Assembly: GCA_038501785.1 (NCBI GenBank)
Contig: JBAMJR010000051.1
Span: forward strand, 4,742,501 to 4,806,500
Direction of reading: 5' to 3'
From: Myoxocephalus aenaeus
Taxonomy: Eukaryota > Chordata > Actinopteri > Perciformes > Cottidae
DNA length: 64,000 nt
Part shown: in pieces, positions 1 to 11,889 of the stretch
How positions within the stretch are numbered: position 1 is the first letter of the stretch
Layout of the letters: each line of letters begins with the position of its first letter
Position numbers and translations under genes: made by a program
The notes under the pieces: generated by a model
Databases searched by the model: none
The model's input: only the letters and a program-made list of their open reading frames with translations
What the model was told of the DNA's origin: nothing

Positions 1-156
1 TCACTGTTGGAAGAAAAATCTAAAGGATGTTGTTTCATCTTGTAAACACAGACACACCTCTGACTGATCAGCACAAGTTGTGTGTGACCAATACAGCAGG
101 ATCTGCTGACTTCCAAATGGGAATTAACCACACACAGATCAACAATAGGGACAGTG

Positions 157-158
<2 letters not shown>

Positions 159-244
<86 letters not shown>
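159..244. repeat. (GT)n microsatellite
   Basis: An almost pure GT run of about 86 bp. It faces a (CA)n run about 116 bp downstream in the opposite sense. The apparent reading frames through it (Val-Cys repeats) are artefacts. Confidence 0.95.
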
Positions 245-245
<1 letters not shown>

Positions 246-353
246 ATGAGTTGAGGTTACAGTAAAGTATCCTAGTATCCTCCGAAACACCCGCCTGCTG
301 GCTCGTAAATCTGCCCTGTTGGCAGATGTTTTGTATGGGGTATCTCCCTCCAA

Positions 354-360
<7 letters not shown>

Positions 361-429
<69 letters not shown>
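361..429. repeat. (CA)n microsatellite
   Basis: A pure CA run of about 69 bp, complementary in orientation to the GT run at 159-244. The two could pair as the arms of a long hairpin in single-stranded DNA. Confidence 0.95.
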
Positions 430-430
<1 letters not shown>

Positions 431-684
431 ATGGTGTCTGCATTAACGCCAGGGAGGTCTGATGACAAGCAGGAGGGCCTTATCCTCACCCTTAAGCACT
501 TCCTGACAACCTGTATATGTGTGTCACTTATTGTCTGTCACTCTGGTTCAGACATTTTTGCGGAGCATTTTTTTGTGTCCGCTAAGTAAAATAATATATA
601 TGTCCTTCTCCGGTATTTAGGCAGAAGGAGACATATGAAAAGGACACACCCAAATTCATCAAATTTATTGTCTATAGTCTAGAC

Positions 685-1387
685 CAGGGGTGTCAAACAT
701 ACGGCCCGCGGGCCGGATCCAGCCCGCCAGGGGGTCCAGCTCGGCCCGCCCGATTGACTGTTAATTTTTTTTTGCCAACATTAGCCTAACGAGGAATACT
801 GTGACGGATAGGATTTCCGATCTTTCAGCAGTACGTCTGTCATGGGTAAATGCAAACAATGTAATTCGCTGGAATTACATTTTTAGCGTTCTCGTTGGAG
901 CGCTGGACCGGGTCGGAGTGGACTGGACCCGTGCTGTCAGTGGGGCTACAGACGGCGCACCATCAATGATCGGGAGAAAAACAGGCGTTGTGACGAAATT
1001 CAGTGAGAAAGTACAAGCTGCAAATGGAGGATAACGTGTTTGGACATTTCACTGTATTTTTCACCGCGGGGCATTGTGTTGCAAGTCGTTAAAAATGGCT
1101 CACGTCATGAAAGTGCCGTCACAAACGCGCCACAAAGCGAGGGAATCTGCAGAGGAGAGCCCAGGCAGATAAACAGTGGGCTGATGTCTGAATTTTTGGT
1201 CTTTATGTTTCTAGTTTATTGTAGAAAGACCTTAAAATAGGGTTTATCACCCAAAAACCTTCAGCAAACCTTCAGAAATATTGTCATTATGAATGCGTTA
1301 TTATGCTATGATTTTACTGGTCTGGTCCACTTGAGATCAAAATGGGCAGCATGTGGCCCCTTAACTAAAATGAGTTTGACACCCCTG
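685..1387 (+). mobile_element. hAT-family DNA transposon relic
   Basis: The 703-bp element begins CAGGGGTGTCAAAC and ends with the inverted GTTTGACACCCCTG. It is flanked by 8-bp direct repeats, gtctagac at 677-684 and gtgtagac at 1388-1395, with one mismatch. Terminal repeats of this kind and 8-bp target duplications are diagnostic of hAT elements. The interior holds a degraded transposase fragment. Its last ~100 bp are nearly identical to the end of the element at 22529-22891, so the two belong to one family. Confidence 0.9.
801..1160 (+). pseudogene. hAT transposase fragment (GTF2IRD2/ZBED-like), broken
   Basis: The first open segment (801-1034) includes VDWTRAVSGATDGAPSMIG followed by GVVTKF and KVQAANGG, which I recognise from the hAT-type transposase domain of GTF2IRD2 and ZBED5-like proteins. 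After an in-frame stop at 1033 the similarity continues in another register with VWTFHCIFH and CCKSLKM-type sequence, so there is at least one frame break. N-terminal zinc finger and C-terminal dimerisation regions are absent. It is a dead relic inside the element at 685-1387. Confidence 0.75.
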
Positions 1388-1414
1388 GTGTAGACCGTGT
1401 AGGAGGAAGTACTC

Positions 1415-1560
1415 TGAACTTAGGGTTCTCTGATCTCATGGTTCTATGCTCTGACCTGAGGGTTCTCTGACCTGAGGGTTCTATGCTCTGACCTCAATGT
1501 TTATTTGCTATGCCTCAGAGTTCTCTGACCTCAAGGTTCTATGCTCTGACCTCAAGGTTA
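1415..1560. repeat. Minisatellite, TCTGACCT-based
   Basis: About four to five imperfect copies of a unit alternating 'ggttctctgacct' and 'ggttctatgctctgacct', with CTGACCT recurring through the tract. It lies directly after the hAT element. No coding potential. Confidence 0.75.
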
Positions 1561-1570
1561 TATGGCTAGA

Positions 1571-1755
1571 CTGTGTAGCTCACACGTCGAAGTGTCCCTG
1601 AGCAAGACACTGAACCCTAAATTGCTCCCCGGGCGCCTCACAGGGCTGCCCACTGCTCCTTAAGACATTAAGGATGGGTTAAATGCAGAGGACACATTTC
1701 ATGTATGTATGTACTATGACGAATAAAAAGGATTTCTATTTCTATTTCTTCTATT
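1571..1755 (+). repeat. SINE-like / retroelement 3' tail fragment
   Basis: The stretch containing 'gtgtccctgagcaagacact', then 'aaattgctccccgggcg' and a terminal (TTTCTA)n tract resembles a dispersed teleost short interspersed element that I know from many fish introns. No tRNA-derived head is visible, so it is probably 5'-truncated. Family assignment is from memory and not certain. Confidence 0.55.
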
Positions 1756-2129
1756 TCTAGGAGGAAGTACTGTATTGTAACTCATATCTAATGTATGACC
1801 CTCATGTTTCTGTCCTCATTTGCTCTCAAAACCTCTTTTTGTTTTGTGCAAGCTCATTTTTTATGTATTTAATGACCTCCAGATACACATACGTTTACGC
1901 AGAACAACCGCCATGTCCCGTCAGAATGTGTCTGCTGTCTCAGCTCTCTGTGGGATGGATACACACCCTGGGGCCGGTTTCACGAAAGCAATTTCCAAGT
2001 ACAGACAGATCACAAATGGGCACATTGCATGTTTATGCATTTTGGTTCAAAGTTGTCAAAATGAACAGGAAAGGAAATGATCTCATGCTGCAAGTCATAT
2101 CTTGCATCCTGCAAGCTATCTAAGCTTCT

Positions 2130-3141
2130 CGCATGGTGAGTGTGCGCCTTCACGTACAGTCTACAATCTGTGTGTGCAAACTTAGTGAGTGTGTGTGTAT
2201 GGGTGTGCGTGTAAGCATGTGTGTGCTCTCGTCTCTCTCCCTCCTCTCTATGTGATGATGCACACCAGTAAAAGATACCTCAGTGGCATGCACCAGTACT
2301 GTGTATGAGGTACATGCACACAGAGGCACAATAAATACACAATTGTAAATGTTTTTTTGTGCACCTTTTGTAATTGCACATTAAAAACCCAAAAGTGAAA
2401 CGTCATCAGAAAATATATTATATATTTATTGCAAAAATATTTAATGAATATTGCAAAACTGTTGCAGTCCAACATGAATAGAAAGAAAAAAAGATGAAAA
2501 CATCTTAAAAACTAAAAGTAGGAAATAAATGTCTTGATATACCAAAGTGACAGAATAACTCATTATGTTATGTAATCATTAAAGTAAAGCGCTTGATTAT
2601 TAAATGATGTAATCTTATTAGGTCACCTGGTATAGTCGACAAGACACATTTCAGTTTACCAGAAACACATGTTTGTCTTCTGTAGATAAGAAAGAAGCAC
2701 ACAGAATAAAAGAAGCACAGACACAGACATGGCAACTCAGACATCAGCATGTGCACCAAAACACAAACGTCTCCTGTTTTTTTGTGGAACACTGTGCCAT
2801 CCCTCCGTCTCTAAAACTCTTTTAAGTCAGTGCGTCTGTGATCTGCTGTCTACCTGCTATCAGCTGTTATCTGTGCAGGAAGCAGTGCCTGCTCCGCCCT
2901 CGCTGTTACCACATCCCTCTGCTGAGGGTCAATGACACAGACTTACGTAATACTTTACAGGAACAGTGAGGGATTCAACGGAAGCTGGTGAAGGCAGTGC
3001 ATGACATTGACAATGACCAAATCTGGATGGATGATGCATGAGCATGGATCCGCCAGTGGACAGTGCACTGAGTGCATATTTGCACTACGTAGGCGTGTGC
3101 TGAATGTATGGCTGGGAGTGACATGGGTACCGTCTACTTAC
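2130..3141. other. Gene-free stretch
   Basis: AT-rich DNA with a short imperfect TG-rich patch near 2170-2225. I see no convincing exon, RNA gene or transposon. Confidence 0.5.
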
Positions 3142-3204
3142 TGGGACTGGTGATGCCAGTTCCCTCTCTCTCTGTTCTCCTTGTCCGAGTGCTGGGTGAT
3201 CTCC
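3142..3204 (-). other. Orphan exon-like segment, unrecognised
   Basis: On the minus strand a good acceptor (ttacag) is followed by a 63-nt open segment and a consensus donor (A|gtaagt). One frame reads EITQHSDKENRERGNWHHQS. All three frames are open, so frame cannot be chosen from sequence alone. I do not recognise the protein and see no partner exon nearby; it could equally be an exon of a non-coding RNA or chance. Confidence 0.25.
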
Positions 3205-4317
3205 CTGTAAATGAGGAAAAAGACAGAAGGACAAGTTAGTGACATCTAATAATTAACAGATGTGACGTTACACATTCATCAACACATGACCAACACATGA
3301 TCTGATACATACTTTTAGAATATAAAAACTTAAAGAAGGTTTTTGAAAGTTTTTTATCTGACTTATTCATGCAACAAAACAAACATGAGCACCAAGTGGA
3401 AAACAGCTACCACATTCTCCTCAAGGCCAAATAATCTACAGTTGTCATGTGAAAAAAAACAGCTGGTATTTGAAAGCACGCCGTCATTACTACTTGACCA
3501 GCAAGAAGCCATTTTGTTCCTGGAGGAAAACCAGAGAAGTTTTCTCAATCTAATTTGTGGTTTGTTTGTATTTTTAGAACTGTGAGGACGATGTGGAAAT
3601 AACTGGCTTGTGGGACAAAATGCATGAAATAGGATATTAATACAAGTGCATGGCACACAGTGTAACAACTCTTCAACTATAAAACCTTTTGTGTGTGTGT
3701 GTTCAGCCGGTCACATTTGTTTGCACATCAGGAAAGTAAACGTGCGGATGGAGAAGCGTTAAATATCAGCATGGGGCTCTGACTGGTGGTTTTCATGTAA
3801 AACACGAAGCAGTACACCTAATTAATGAGCAGAGACACTATTTAACAGGAAGAAAATACACAGATACAAGGCATCAATAAACACAACAGGTAAGTTAACG
3901 TAACTAGTGCAAGTGCTAATCACAGTAAGGGCCAATAAAAGTTAGAATAATCAGGGGAAATGTTGCCAAGGTTATCTTCTAGTATTGATTTTGTCTTTTA
4001 AAAGGAGAGACAATTGCAGGAAGCAACTGAGGATAAGAAGCAGACAGATATGTCACTGTGATGACCTCAGGTACCTGATACTGTTTGAGTTAAACACAAG
4101 GGTTCTGGTGATGCTGGTGGAATGCTCCGGTTAATCTTGCACTGATCGGCGTTGGGGTGTGTGTTCAGTTCTGCTGAATCACCAGCCATTGCACAAGGGA
4201 GGATGAGCCAAACTGGGACGCTACTGTTGTCGTATGCTCCACTGGATCGGTTGGTCTTTTCACCGCAATATATGTTATTTTTAGACAGATTGCCACAAAG
4301 ATACACATCTTTACGAA

Positions 4318-4318
<1 letters not shown>
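3205..4318. other. Gene-free stretch
   Basis: AT-rich sequence with short open frames on both strands around 3343-3668 that overlap each other antisense and show no family resemblance. Nothing supportable. Confidence 0.45.

Positions 4319-4374
<56 letters not shown>
4319..4374. repeat. (CA)n microsatellite
   Basis: A pure CA run of about 56 bp. Confidence 0.95.
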
Positions 4375-4379
<5 letters not shown>

Positions 4380-4784
4380 CCCTCAAGACTTTGGCGATGC
4401 CTTTACTCCTCCTCTAGTGCCACCTCAAGGTTCATATGTGCGCTTTCCTGTTCCTGGAACAGGTGACGGCGCGATGACAAGATGCTGCATCACTCTTAGA
4501 TCGCCCGCACACTCATGCTTTGCTCCCCACTTCCCCCAGCGCCTGTTCCTCTCTGCATCAACACAGCCAGCGCTTATTGGTGACTTAGTTGTCCCATCCT
4601 GTTTTGAAGTTCTTAGAAATACTTCCTACCGCAAATCAGTGTACTGCATAACATTCCTTTTCTGCCAGTAAACATGGTGGTTTGTATGCCTGTGATGTCA
4701 CTGGTTTCAACACAGAGACAGCTGGTCCGAGGGAAAGGGAGTGAATGTGCCACTGTGTTAGTAGATGTGAGTAAAGCTTCTGTA

Positions 4785-4909
<125 letters not shown>

Positions 4910-5864
4910 TTCAGGTCAGAATAACCTACAGCAGCAAACTCAACAAAGCACTGAAACAGAACGCCTGTATGTGTTAAACTAATGAGTCCCTGTCCTGCTG
5001 TGGAAAAAGATGAGAATGTCTGAGAGTCTGCAAAAACGGGTCAAGATCTTTTTTTGCAGCAAATAACTGATTTAACCGAGGAGACACGTGTCCGGCTGCA
5101 GTTCTATCTGACTACCTCTGACAACAAGACTTTTAGAGAGAAATGTTACTGTTTGTTGTTTGATTTGCTTCCAAAGCAGGTTTTGTCCACATGTCAGCAT
5201 TAATATGAACTGTTTTACAGTAAGTATTGATCTAAAATCGAGAAAAATGTCCGTAACAGAGCTGCTTGTGGCTTTTAAAAAAAAAAATCACTAACAGGGC
5301 ATTCAGACTGAAGGTGCAATCGTCAAAGAGTCAACCCTGTTTCCTGCTTTAAGTGCAAATCATTAATCTACCATGAGCCATGTGATACCACCATCGGACT
5401 GCTATACGAGTGTGTACTTTCTACGTGTGCCGGAGCTGTGAGTGTATGGAAACATGACGCAACAAATGAGAGCCAGCCAAGTTTTGTAAGCCTTTCAGCC
5501 AATAACCATGCCTGTGCCTATTTATTCTCTTGGCTGGAAATATAGCTTGAGAGAGGCGATATAAAGACATATACACATACACACACACACACACACTCTC
5601 ACTACACAAAGTGCTTCGAGCAAACCAAAATGTACCATTGTAACAAAGTAATGTGCCACAGAAGCCGTAACAACGATGATAAGATGATAGTTGTCATTGA
5701 AGTGATATAATCCAACACTCCAGGTAGCTGTGTGGTTTAAAGTGAGGGCAAAGTGCTGACGGACAAAAAGCAAACAAATGTGCAGCAGCCAATCACAGTG
5801 AGCTTAAATACAAACTAAAGGAGTGACACCTGAAAAGTTAAACTGTATGTTGGCAAAAAGGTGC

Positions 5865-5926
5865 ATGTGTGTGTGTGTGTGTGTGTGTGTGTACTCACCT
5901 GCTCAGTCTTGTCTGGGGCCACAAAA

Positions 5927-6012
<86 letters not shown>
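5865..6012. repeat. Facing (TG)n and (CA)n arrays
   Basis: A TG run (5865-5892) is followed about 40 bp later by a CA run (5933-6012). The arrays are reverse complements and could form a hairpin with a ~40-nt loop. Confidence 0.9.
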
Positions 6013-6013
<1 letters not shown>

Positions 6014-6456
6014 CACAGCTTGAAAGGGTTTCATAAAAACCTCCCGACATTAAGATCCATGTCTTTTTTCCCCCTCAAGGGGATTTGTAATCTTCTGAGG
6101 TCATATTTTCCTTATGACAGTGCTACATACAACAGAGGTCATTACGGGCACATGACACATGAAATGAATAACACCAGTGTTGACGCTTATGGAAAAAAAT
6201 GTACTTGGAGCAGTGCTGAGAGTCATATTGTGAGTGAATGCATTGCTGCCTGTGTATTTGCTATGGGCCTCAACTGATTGATGCCAAGTGCTCTGCTCGA
6301 TGTGGCCGTGTTTGTGTGTCTGTGTGTGTAACATGACCGGTCAAGTGCATGTGCCTGGACAAACATGTCAACTGATTAGTTATTGGTTTCAGGTGACTAA
6401 AGCAGGTAAAGAGGGCCGAGGGTGCAGCACTTAACGTACTTGAGACACAAGAGCCA

Positions 6457-6458
<2 letters not shown>

Positions 6459-6492
<34 letters not shown>

Positions 6493-6590
6493 TATGAAGG
6501 ACAGACTCACATACAAGGGTGGAGTGATTTTCAAAACATGCACTATATTGCATGCTCTGTCTCCTTCACACACACACACACACACACACA
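6459..6590. repeat. Two short (CA)n arrays
   Basis: CA runs at 6459-6491 and 6567-6590 in the same orientation, separated by about 75 bp of unique sequence. Confidence 0.9.
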
Positions 6591-7274
6591 ACTACCTGAG
6601 ATTTTTGTGTTTGCACAAGGAGGCCGCGCCGTGTCTTATTTGAGTAGGAGGTGAACGATCTCCTTTCTTTCTTTCCTCGCTTTTCGCGTGTCCTCTTTTA
6701 CTTCAACCGTTAGGGCTATGAGGTGTTTTGATTGAAACGTTAATCAACTGTGTGGTAGACACTGTGGAAGTGTATCAACATTGTTGGGATGGGAGAAGTG
6801 TTTTCATTCAAACTTATTTAATAAGTAGAGACCATCTTGGGTCAGGGGTGTAAAGTGTTGAAGTATCGGGTGACTCCTACCCCCTCGATACTTCTGGTGT
6901 CCTTGCGGAGACCACACTCATCCACGAACTCGGCCTTCGTTTTGATCTCGCTTTGCTCTCTGCGTCTTGCACGGTTGTGATGCTATCATGGTGACAGACA
7001 CATATAAGCGTTCATTCAAGCATTCAAGCATCCATTTCAAACGACCATAACTAAACACCTAACACTTGTAAGTCAGCTATCTCTTTAACTTAGTTTATTT
7101 ATTTAGTGAAATAATAAATTGTTCTACCATATTGTATTCACTGGATGAGCCAAAAGCAGACCTTCATGCTTGAATTGATTAACTAAAAAAATTTCAACTG
7201 ATTTTGATGATATTCAACAATATCAGGATATAGATTAATATTGCAATATACAATTAAACAAACAGTGATAGAGA

Positions 7275-7600
7275 ACTTTATTCACATCACCCTTCCTACT
7301 GACAAGTTGCGTGTGCAAACAGATTGCATTGATGTCTTTTCCACATGTGCCACTTCAAACACTTCAACCTGTGCAATATTAATACACTGTTCATAATAGT
7401 TATGTTTATTCTGTCGGTATATATATTATTCAGTATTGTAGATTCTTTTTTCTTTTTTTTACTGTTTTTACCGTTTATTATTTATATTTCTTGTTTTGAT
7501 TTTTTTACTAGGTCTCTTGTGTGCACTTTACCCTGCTGGCTTCTGTAATCCTGAAATTCCCCCACTGCGGGACTAATAAAGGAATATCTAATCTAATCTA
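7275..7600 (+). mobile_element. L2-like LINE 3' end fragment
   Basis: The sequence runs from 'cacttcaacctgtgcaatat' through a T-rich stretch to 'gcgggactaataaagg' and a terminal (ATCTA)n tail. The same tail type recurs at 53340-53560 next to a recognisable LINE ORF end, so both are 3'-truncated copies of one LINE family. No ORF remains here. Confidence 0.6.
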
Positions 7601-7609
7601 TGTTGTATG

Positions 7610-9800
7610 CTAAAGATTTAAATGCAGATTAAATGCAAATCCCTGTAAAAAGTTGACAGTTCGATGCGGGTCTCCTCAGGTCTTTTTCTGTCTCCTCCAT
7701 ATTGCATAATATTTACAAAGCCACTTTTGAGCAATCCAATCAAATTATAAATCTCTCGTGAATAAACCTCACCCTCGTTTTTTTTGTTTGAAAGCTAAAG
7801 ATGCTTTAATTATGGACGATTATCATATATCACAATTATTTATTTGGTCGAAGTCATTATGTGGAAACGTTAACATCACTCCTCCCTAATTCCCTTCCTC
7901 TTTCGGCTCTCTGCTCACCCATCTGTTCCATTGTGCTTTTACGGCCCTCATTACACATGTTCAGGGTACACTGCAAACACACCGTTTCACAACTCTGCCT
8001 GTGAAAGAGCTGGGAGCGGATGGACGGGTGCGGAGGAACAGAGTGAGCGGAAAAAAAAGAAGAAAGAAAGCCGGACCGACTGAATGGCGAGACGGACATT
8101 TTTCAAGATTGTTTTTACAGCCCAGATAAGGCATTTTTACCTGGATGCACTCTTAATGAGTACGGACCACACCGAATACACACTTAAACACAGAGAGACA
8201 CAAACGTCACAGAAATAGTCGAGAGAAAAAACATTGGCCGTGACCCTGAACTGCACTCCTCCCAAATGAATAGCCGTTGTTCTGGCGCCAAAGGTATGAA
8301 CTGGCAACACCTTTTCCTACCTCTGCACTTTCAACACAAAACCTATTCCTCACTCACCACGCTCATTGAAAAGCAACACCACTTTGACAAACACGCGGCC
8401 ACTTTTCTGTACTCTTCACAATGCAAACACCAGCCCAAATCACATCATATAAAAGTGTTTTTATTCCGGGGTTAGACAGGATACGGCGGCAGTCTATAAA
8501 ACAATACTGGTGTGGCAGATAAGGATCGGCCTTCCTTCTTTAGAGGCTGTTAAAGCCCATAGAGTCAGTCCTTGGAGCTTTATGGGTTGAACCTCCCCCA
8601 GGAAACATGTATTTACTGTATGTCATAGGTGAACAACTGGGTGAGTGGGCGGTTGTGTGTATGTGCATGTTGAGAAATGTCAGAAAGATAGGAAGAAAGA
8701 GATTTCAAGTGGTGACGACTAAACGTCATTCCACCTTAACGCTGAAGCAATAAACATACGGTGTGCAATGCATATACTTGGATATGCATGTGTTTGTTGG
8801 TGCATTAAAGAACCAGGCTGTTACAAAAAGTCAACGAATAAAAGTCCTCCATGTCGTCATCATTGCCTGCACTGTGTCTAATCAATTTTGCAATACTGCT
8901 TTTGAACTCTTGTGTATAATAAAGTTGAACAAACTGAAACTGAAACACTCCACCATCAGTGAAATTGAGCCAATAAAAATAATGTTTGTTTTTTTTCAAC
9001 TCCCAGGTAGTTCTTATGCTATTAAGAGTGATTATCTTGGAAAAAGCTTTGCTACAAGTGATATAAAGAGTTTGTATGCTGCCAACAGTAAGGCTCGCAC
9101 GCAGCTAACACGCATTATCTTGCAAATGCTCTGCTCCAGTAAGCTCTCACAGATATGAGTCACTAACACTTAAAAGCATTTGCAATAAAATATTCATTCA
9201 TGTCATGACAGGACGAGGTTGGTCCCGCCAAACAGTGGAGTCACTATCTCCTGCAGGAGCTCTGCGGCCCACAGAGGTGAAGCAATTTCCACATTTATTC
9301 TTGTGGACTTTTTCCTTCTATAAAGTCTACAAATGAAATCACTCTGAAGATAAAATCATCTTAGTTTTATCAAACATAAGGTCTAGTACTACACGCTACC
9401 AGTCCCAGCTGTGGAGGCGTTGGCACATCTGTCTCTTTGTAAGGCATTGGCTTATGTACTTGTATTGTGCTTTTGTATGAAATGTATTCTATGTAATGCT
9501 CTGGCTTATCTGGAGCCTGGGTCTGTCTTAAAGTTTGATTGATTGATTGATAATCAGACAAACTCAACATTTAAGGTCACTTATATGTTTAAGGGATTTG
9601 AAGTGGTACATCTTTATGAATTATTGAAATAAGTGTACACGTGCCTGTCCAGGCACTTAATCATTCTAATACCCATGATGTTGGTGCACATGTTCCACCA
9701 CACATCAGAACCTCTCTGAGCCTGCCATTATCTTTTTACAGGCTCCCTCCTGGCCTCGGGCCTGCAGTACAGGCAGTCTGTTGTATCAGTTGACACCCCC
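7610..9800. other. Gene-free stretch
   Basis: Mixed AT-rich sequence. An open frame at 8763-9158 contains no recognisable domain and lacks splice context. A short (ATTG)n tract lies near 9536-9551. No gene, RNA or transposon can be supported. Confidence 0.4.
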
Positions 9801-9822
9801 AGCAGCAGCAGCAGCAGCAGCA
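9801..9822. repeat. (AGC)n trinucleotide repeat
   Basis: Seven AGC units, in sequence without other signs of coding. Confidence 0.9.
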
Positions 9823-11293
9823 TCACAGAGCTGCATTCTTGGCTGCAGATAATAAACACAGAGCGGAGTGGACACTTCAGAGCAGGCTCCACATGGCTGA
9901 GAGGGGAGGACCGTACACAGCAGAGACAAGACATGTACTGAAGGCCTCCTAGGGGAACTCCACATTCCAGAGTGTATCAATGACACTATCTATACAGTAT
10001 AGTGCAGTACAAAGTGGACCTACTGAATAAGTTAGATTCATTTAACCTCTGTGTCTACATAGGTGTGTTATATCTATCTCTAAAGTAATTACATTTGCAG
10101 CCAACATTTGAGTAGCTAAACAGACTATTTAATCCTCTCCATACACCTTTGCTCTTGTATTTCTTTTGGGGGGAAAGGTATGACTCTTCATGCAGCCCTA
10201 TGCACACCACTTCAACATGTGGAGAACTCCAAAGCTTGATTGATCTGCTGCGTAAGGCTGCTTAATGGTTGCTAAGATGAATGGGGTTTAATGGGGTCAG
10301 TAAAAACTTTGAAATCAGTTGCCAAAGTGAACATTTAGGAAGAGAAAACAGGTAGATGTTGAAGGAGAAACGACTTAGTTTGGTTTTACTTACACGATGA
10401 ATATCATCAAAATCAAACCCACTCAACATTGTGGTGTTTTAAGTTCAATTAATTCGTTGCTGGTTTGACGTTACACCTCCAATCAGTCGACTGATGCGTT
10501 CTGCACCCTCGCACTTTTCTTTTCTGGCTCTTATTTCCGACGTTGTGTCTCAAAGTAAAACCTGTAACTCTCGTGACACCACTCTTTTAGATCAGAGCAA
10601 CCAGTCTACTGTACGTGTGCACGTCCACGTGCTCCAATACCTTATTAGTCCATTATTCACGGGCTGCTATGAAGCCAAATTGAGGGTTAGACCATCCTCG
10701 GCATGCTCTGCTAGATGACAGGGCAAATATGTCTCAACACAGTTTATAGCTCGACTTTAAAGTTACAATCTAACAATAGCTTCAGGCTCTGAATCAAAGC
10801 CTCGCTGACTCTCCAGTGTAAACAGGCTGAAAGCCCTAACGGAGTGAGGCATTCGTCACACAGGTACAAGAAGTGGAATTAGGTTTGTATGTGTGTTTGT
10901 TTTGAGTAGGGACATAAAAGCACATACCAGGAGGAGTGTACTTGGAAAATAATGAGTGTGTGTGTGTGTTGTAGTGGGCTGTTTTCATACAGGTTACTCA
11001 TTGATCCCGATGACTTGAGGGAGTGGTGGTACAAGGCGGGGATCGGCTCCAGCAGCAGCTGTGAGGGGTGCATGAGTGAACACAGACACACACCCCCTCC
11101 AAACAACGACATACCCACACATTTCTATACATAAGGTCTAAAACTTGTATGTGCCAGATACACAATCATTGTGTGTGTAAGGGTATTTGTCTACAAAACA
11201 TACACACAGGACTGACCTTCCTCACTCAAAGTCACCCCTCCACGTCTCTGATGCTTGTCTAAACACCCCTACACAGAGAGGAGGGCTTTTCAC

Positions 11294-11294
<1 letters not shown>
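9823..11294. other. Gene-free stretch
   Basis: I see no supported exon, RNA gene or mobile element; only weak TG-rich patches near 10954-10970. Confidence 0.4.

Positions 11295-11346
<52 letters not shown>
11295..11346. repeat. (CA)n microsatellite
   Basis: A pure CA run of about 52 bp, followed by further broken CA-rich and purine-rich sequence to about 11510. Confidence 0.95.
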
Positions 11347-11348
<2 letters not shown>

Positions 11349-11736
11349 GAGCCGACACACACACAGACAAACACACTTTGTTATTAGACAATTCCCCGAG
11401 TTGAGCTCTGACAAAGAATGTGACAGCTCCACACACATCGTCGCACAGCAGAGGAGGAACACACACACACACCAACAGACACCACACACACAGGAGGAGG
11501 AGGAGGAGAGGCGGCATGACCCAACATGCGCTTGGCTCCGACGGAAAACTGTCGGACGCTCCATCGCACAAAGACTTGGAAGTGGAACCGGGAAAGACGG
11601 CATTCCGCGGGATAGGGTTGTGTACACTGGACTGAGCCGGAGCTTAGAGGGAGAGAAGGAGACAGAAAGAGGGGAGGGAGGAGTGCAAGGAGGCCAAGAA
11701 GATGGAAGTGATAGTAAGCAGTGCTGGAGAGAAGGC

Positions 11737-11765
11737 GGGGGGGGGGGGGGGGGGGGGGGGGGGGG
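11737..11765 (+). repeat. 29-bp poly-G tract in purine-rich region
   Basis: An uninterrupted run of 29 G lies inside a GA-rich region (about 11640-11815). Poly-G of this length readily forms quadruplexes and slips in replication and sequencing. Overlapping frames that read as poly-Gly or poly-Pro are artefacts. Confidence 0.9.
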
Positions 11766-11889
11766 AGGAAGAGTTGAAGAGAGACAAAGGAAGGAGGGAA
11801 GGAGATAGAGGGATGCCACAAGTATCAGTCAGGAAGGATACAGCAGCCATCGTGGTCAGTGACTCCATCCTCTACGTCGGCTGAAGGGT

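Noticed and set aside
11259..11868. Poly-Pro, poly-Gly and Ser-rich frames of up to 186 codons
   Set aside because: Produced by the 29-bp G run and purine-rich sequence, with mutually overlapping frames on both strands; no recognisable protein.
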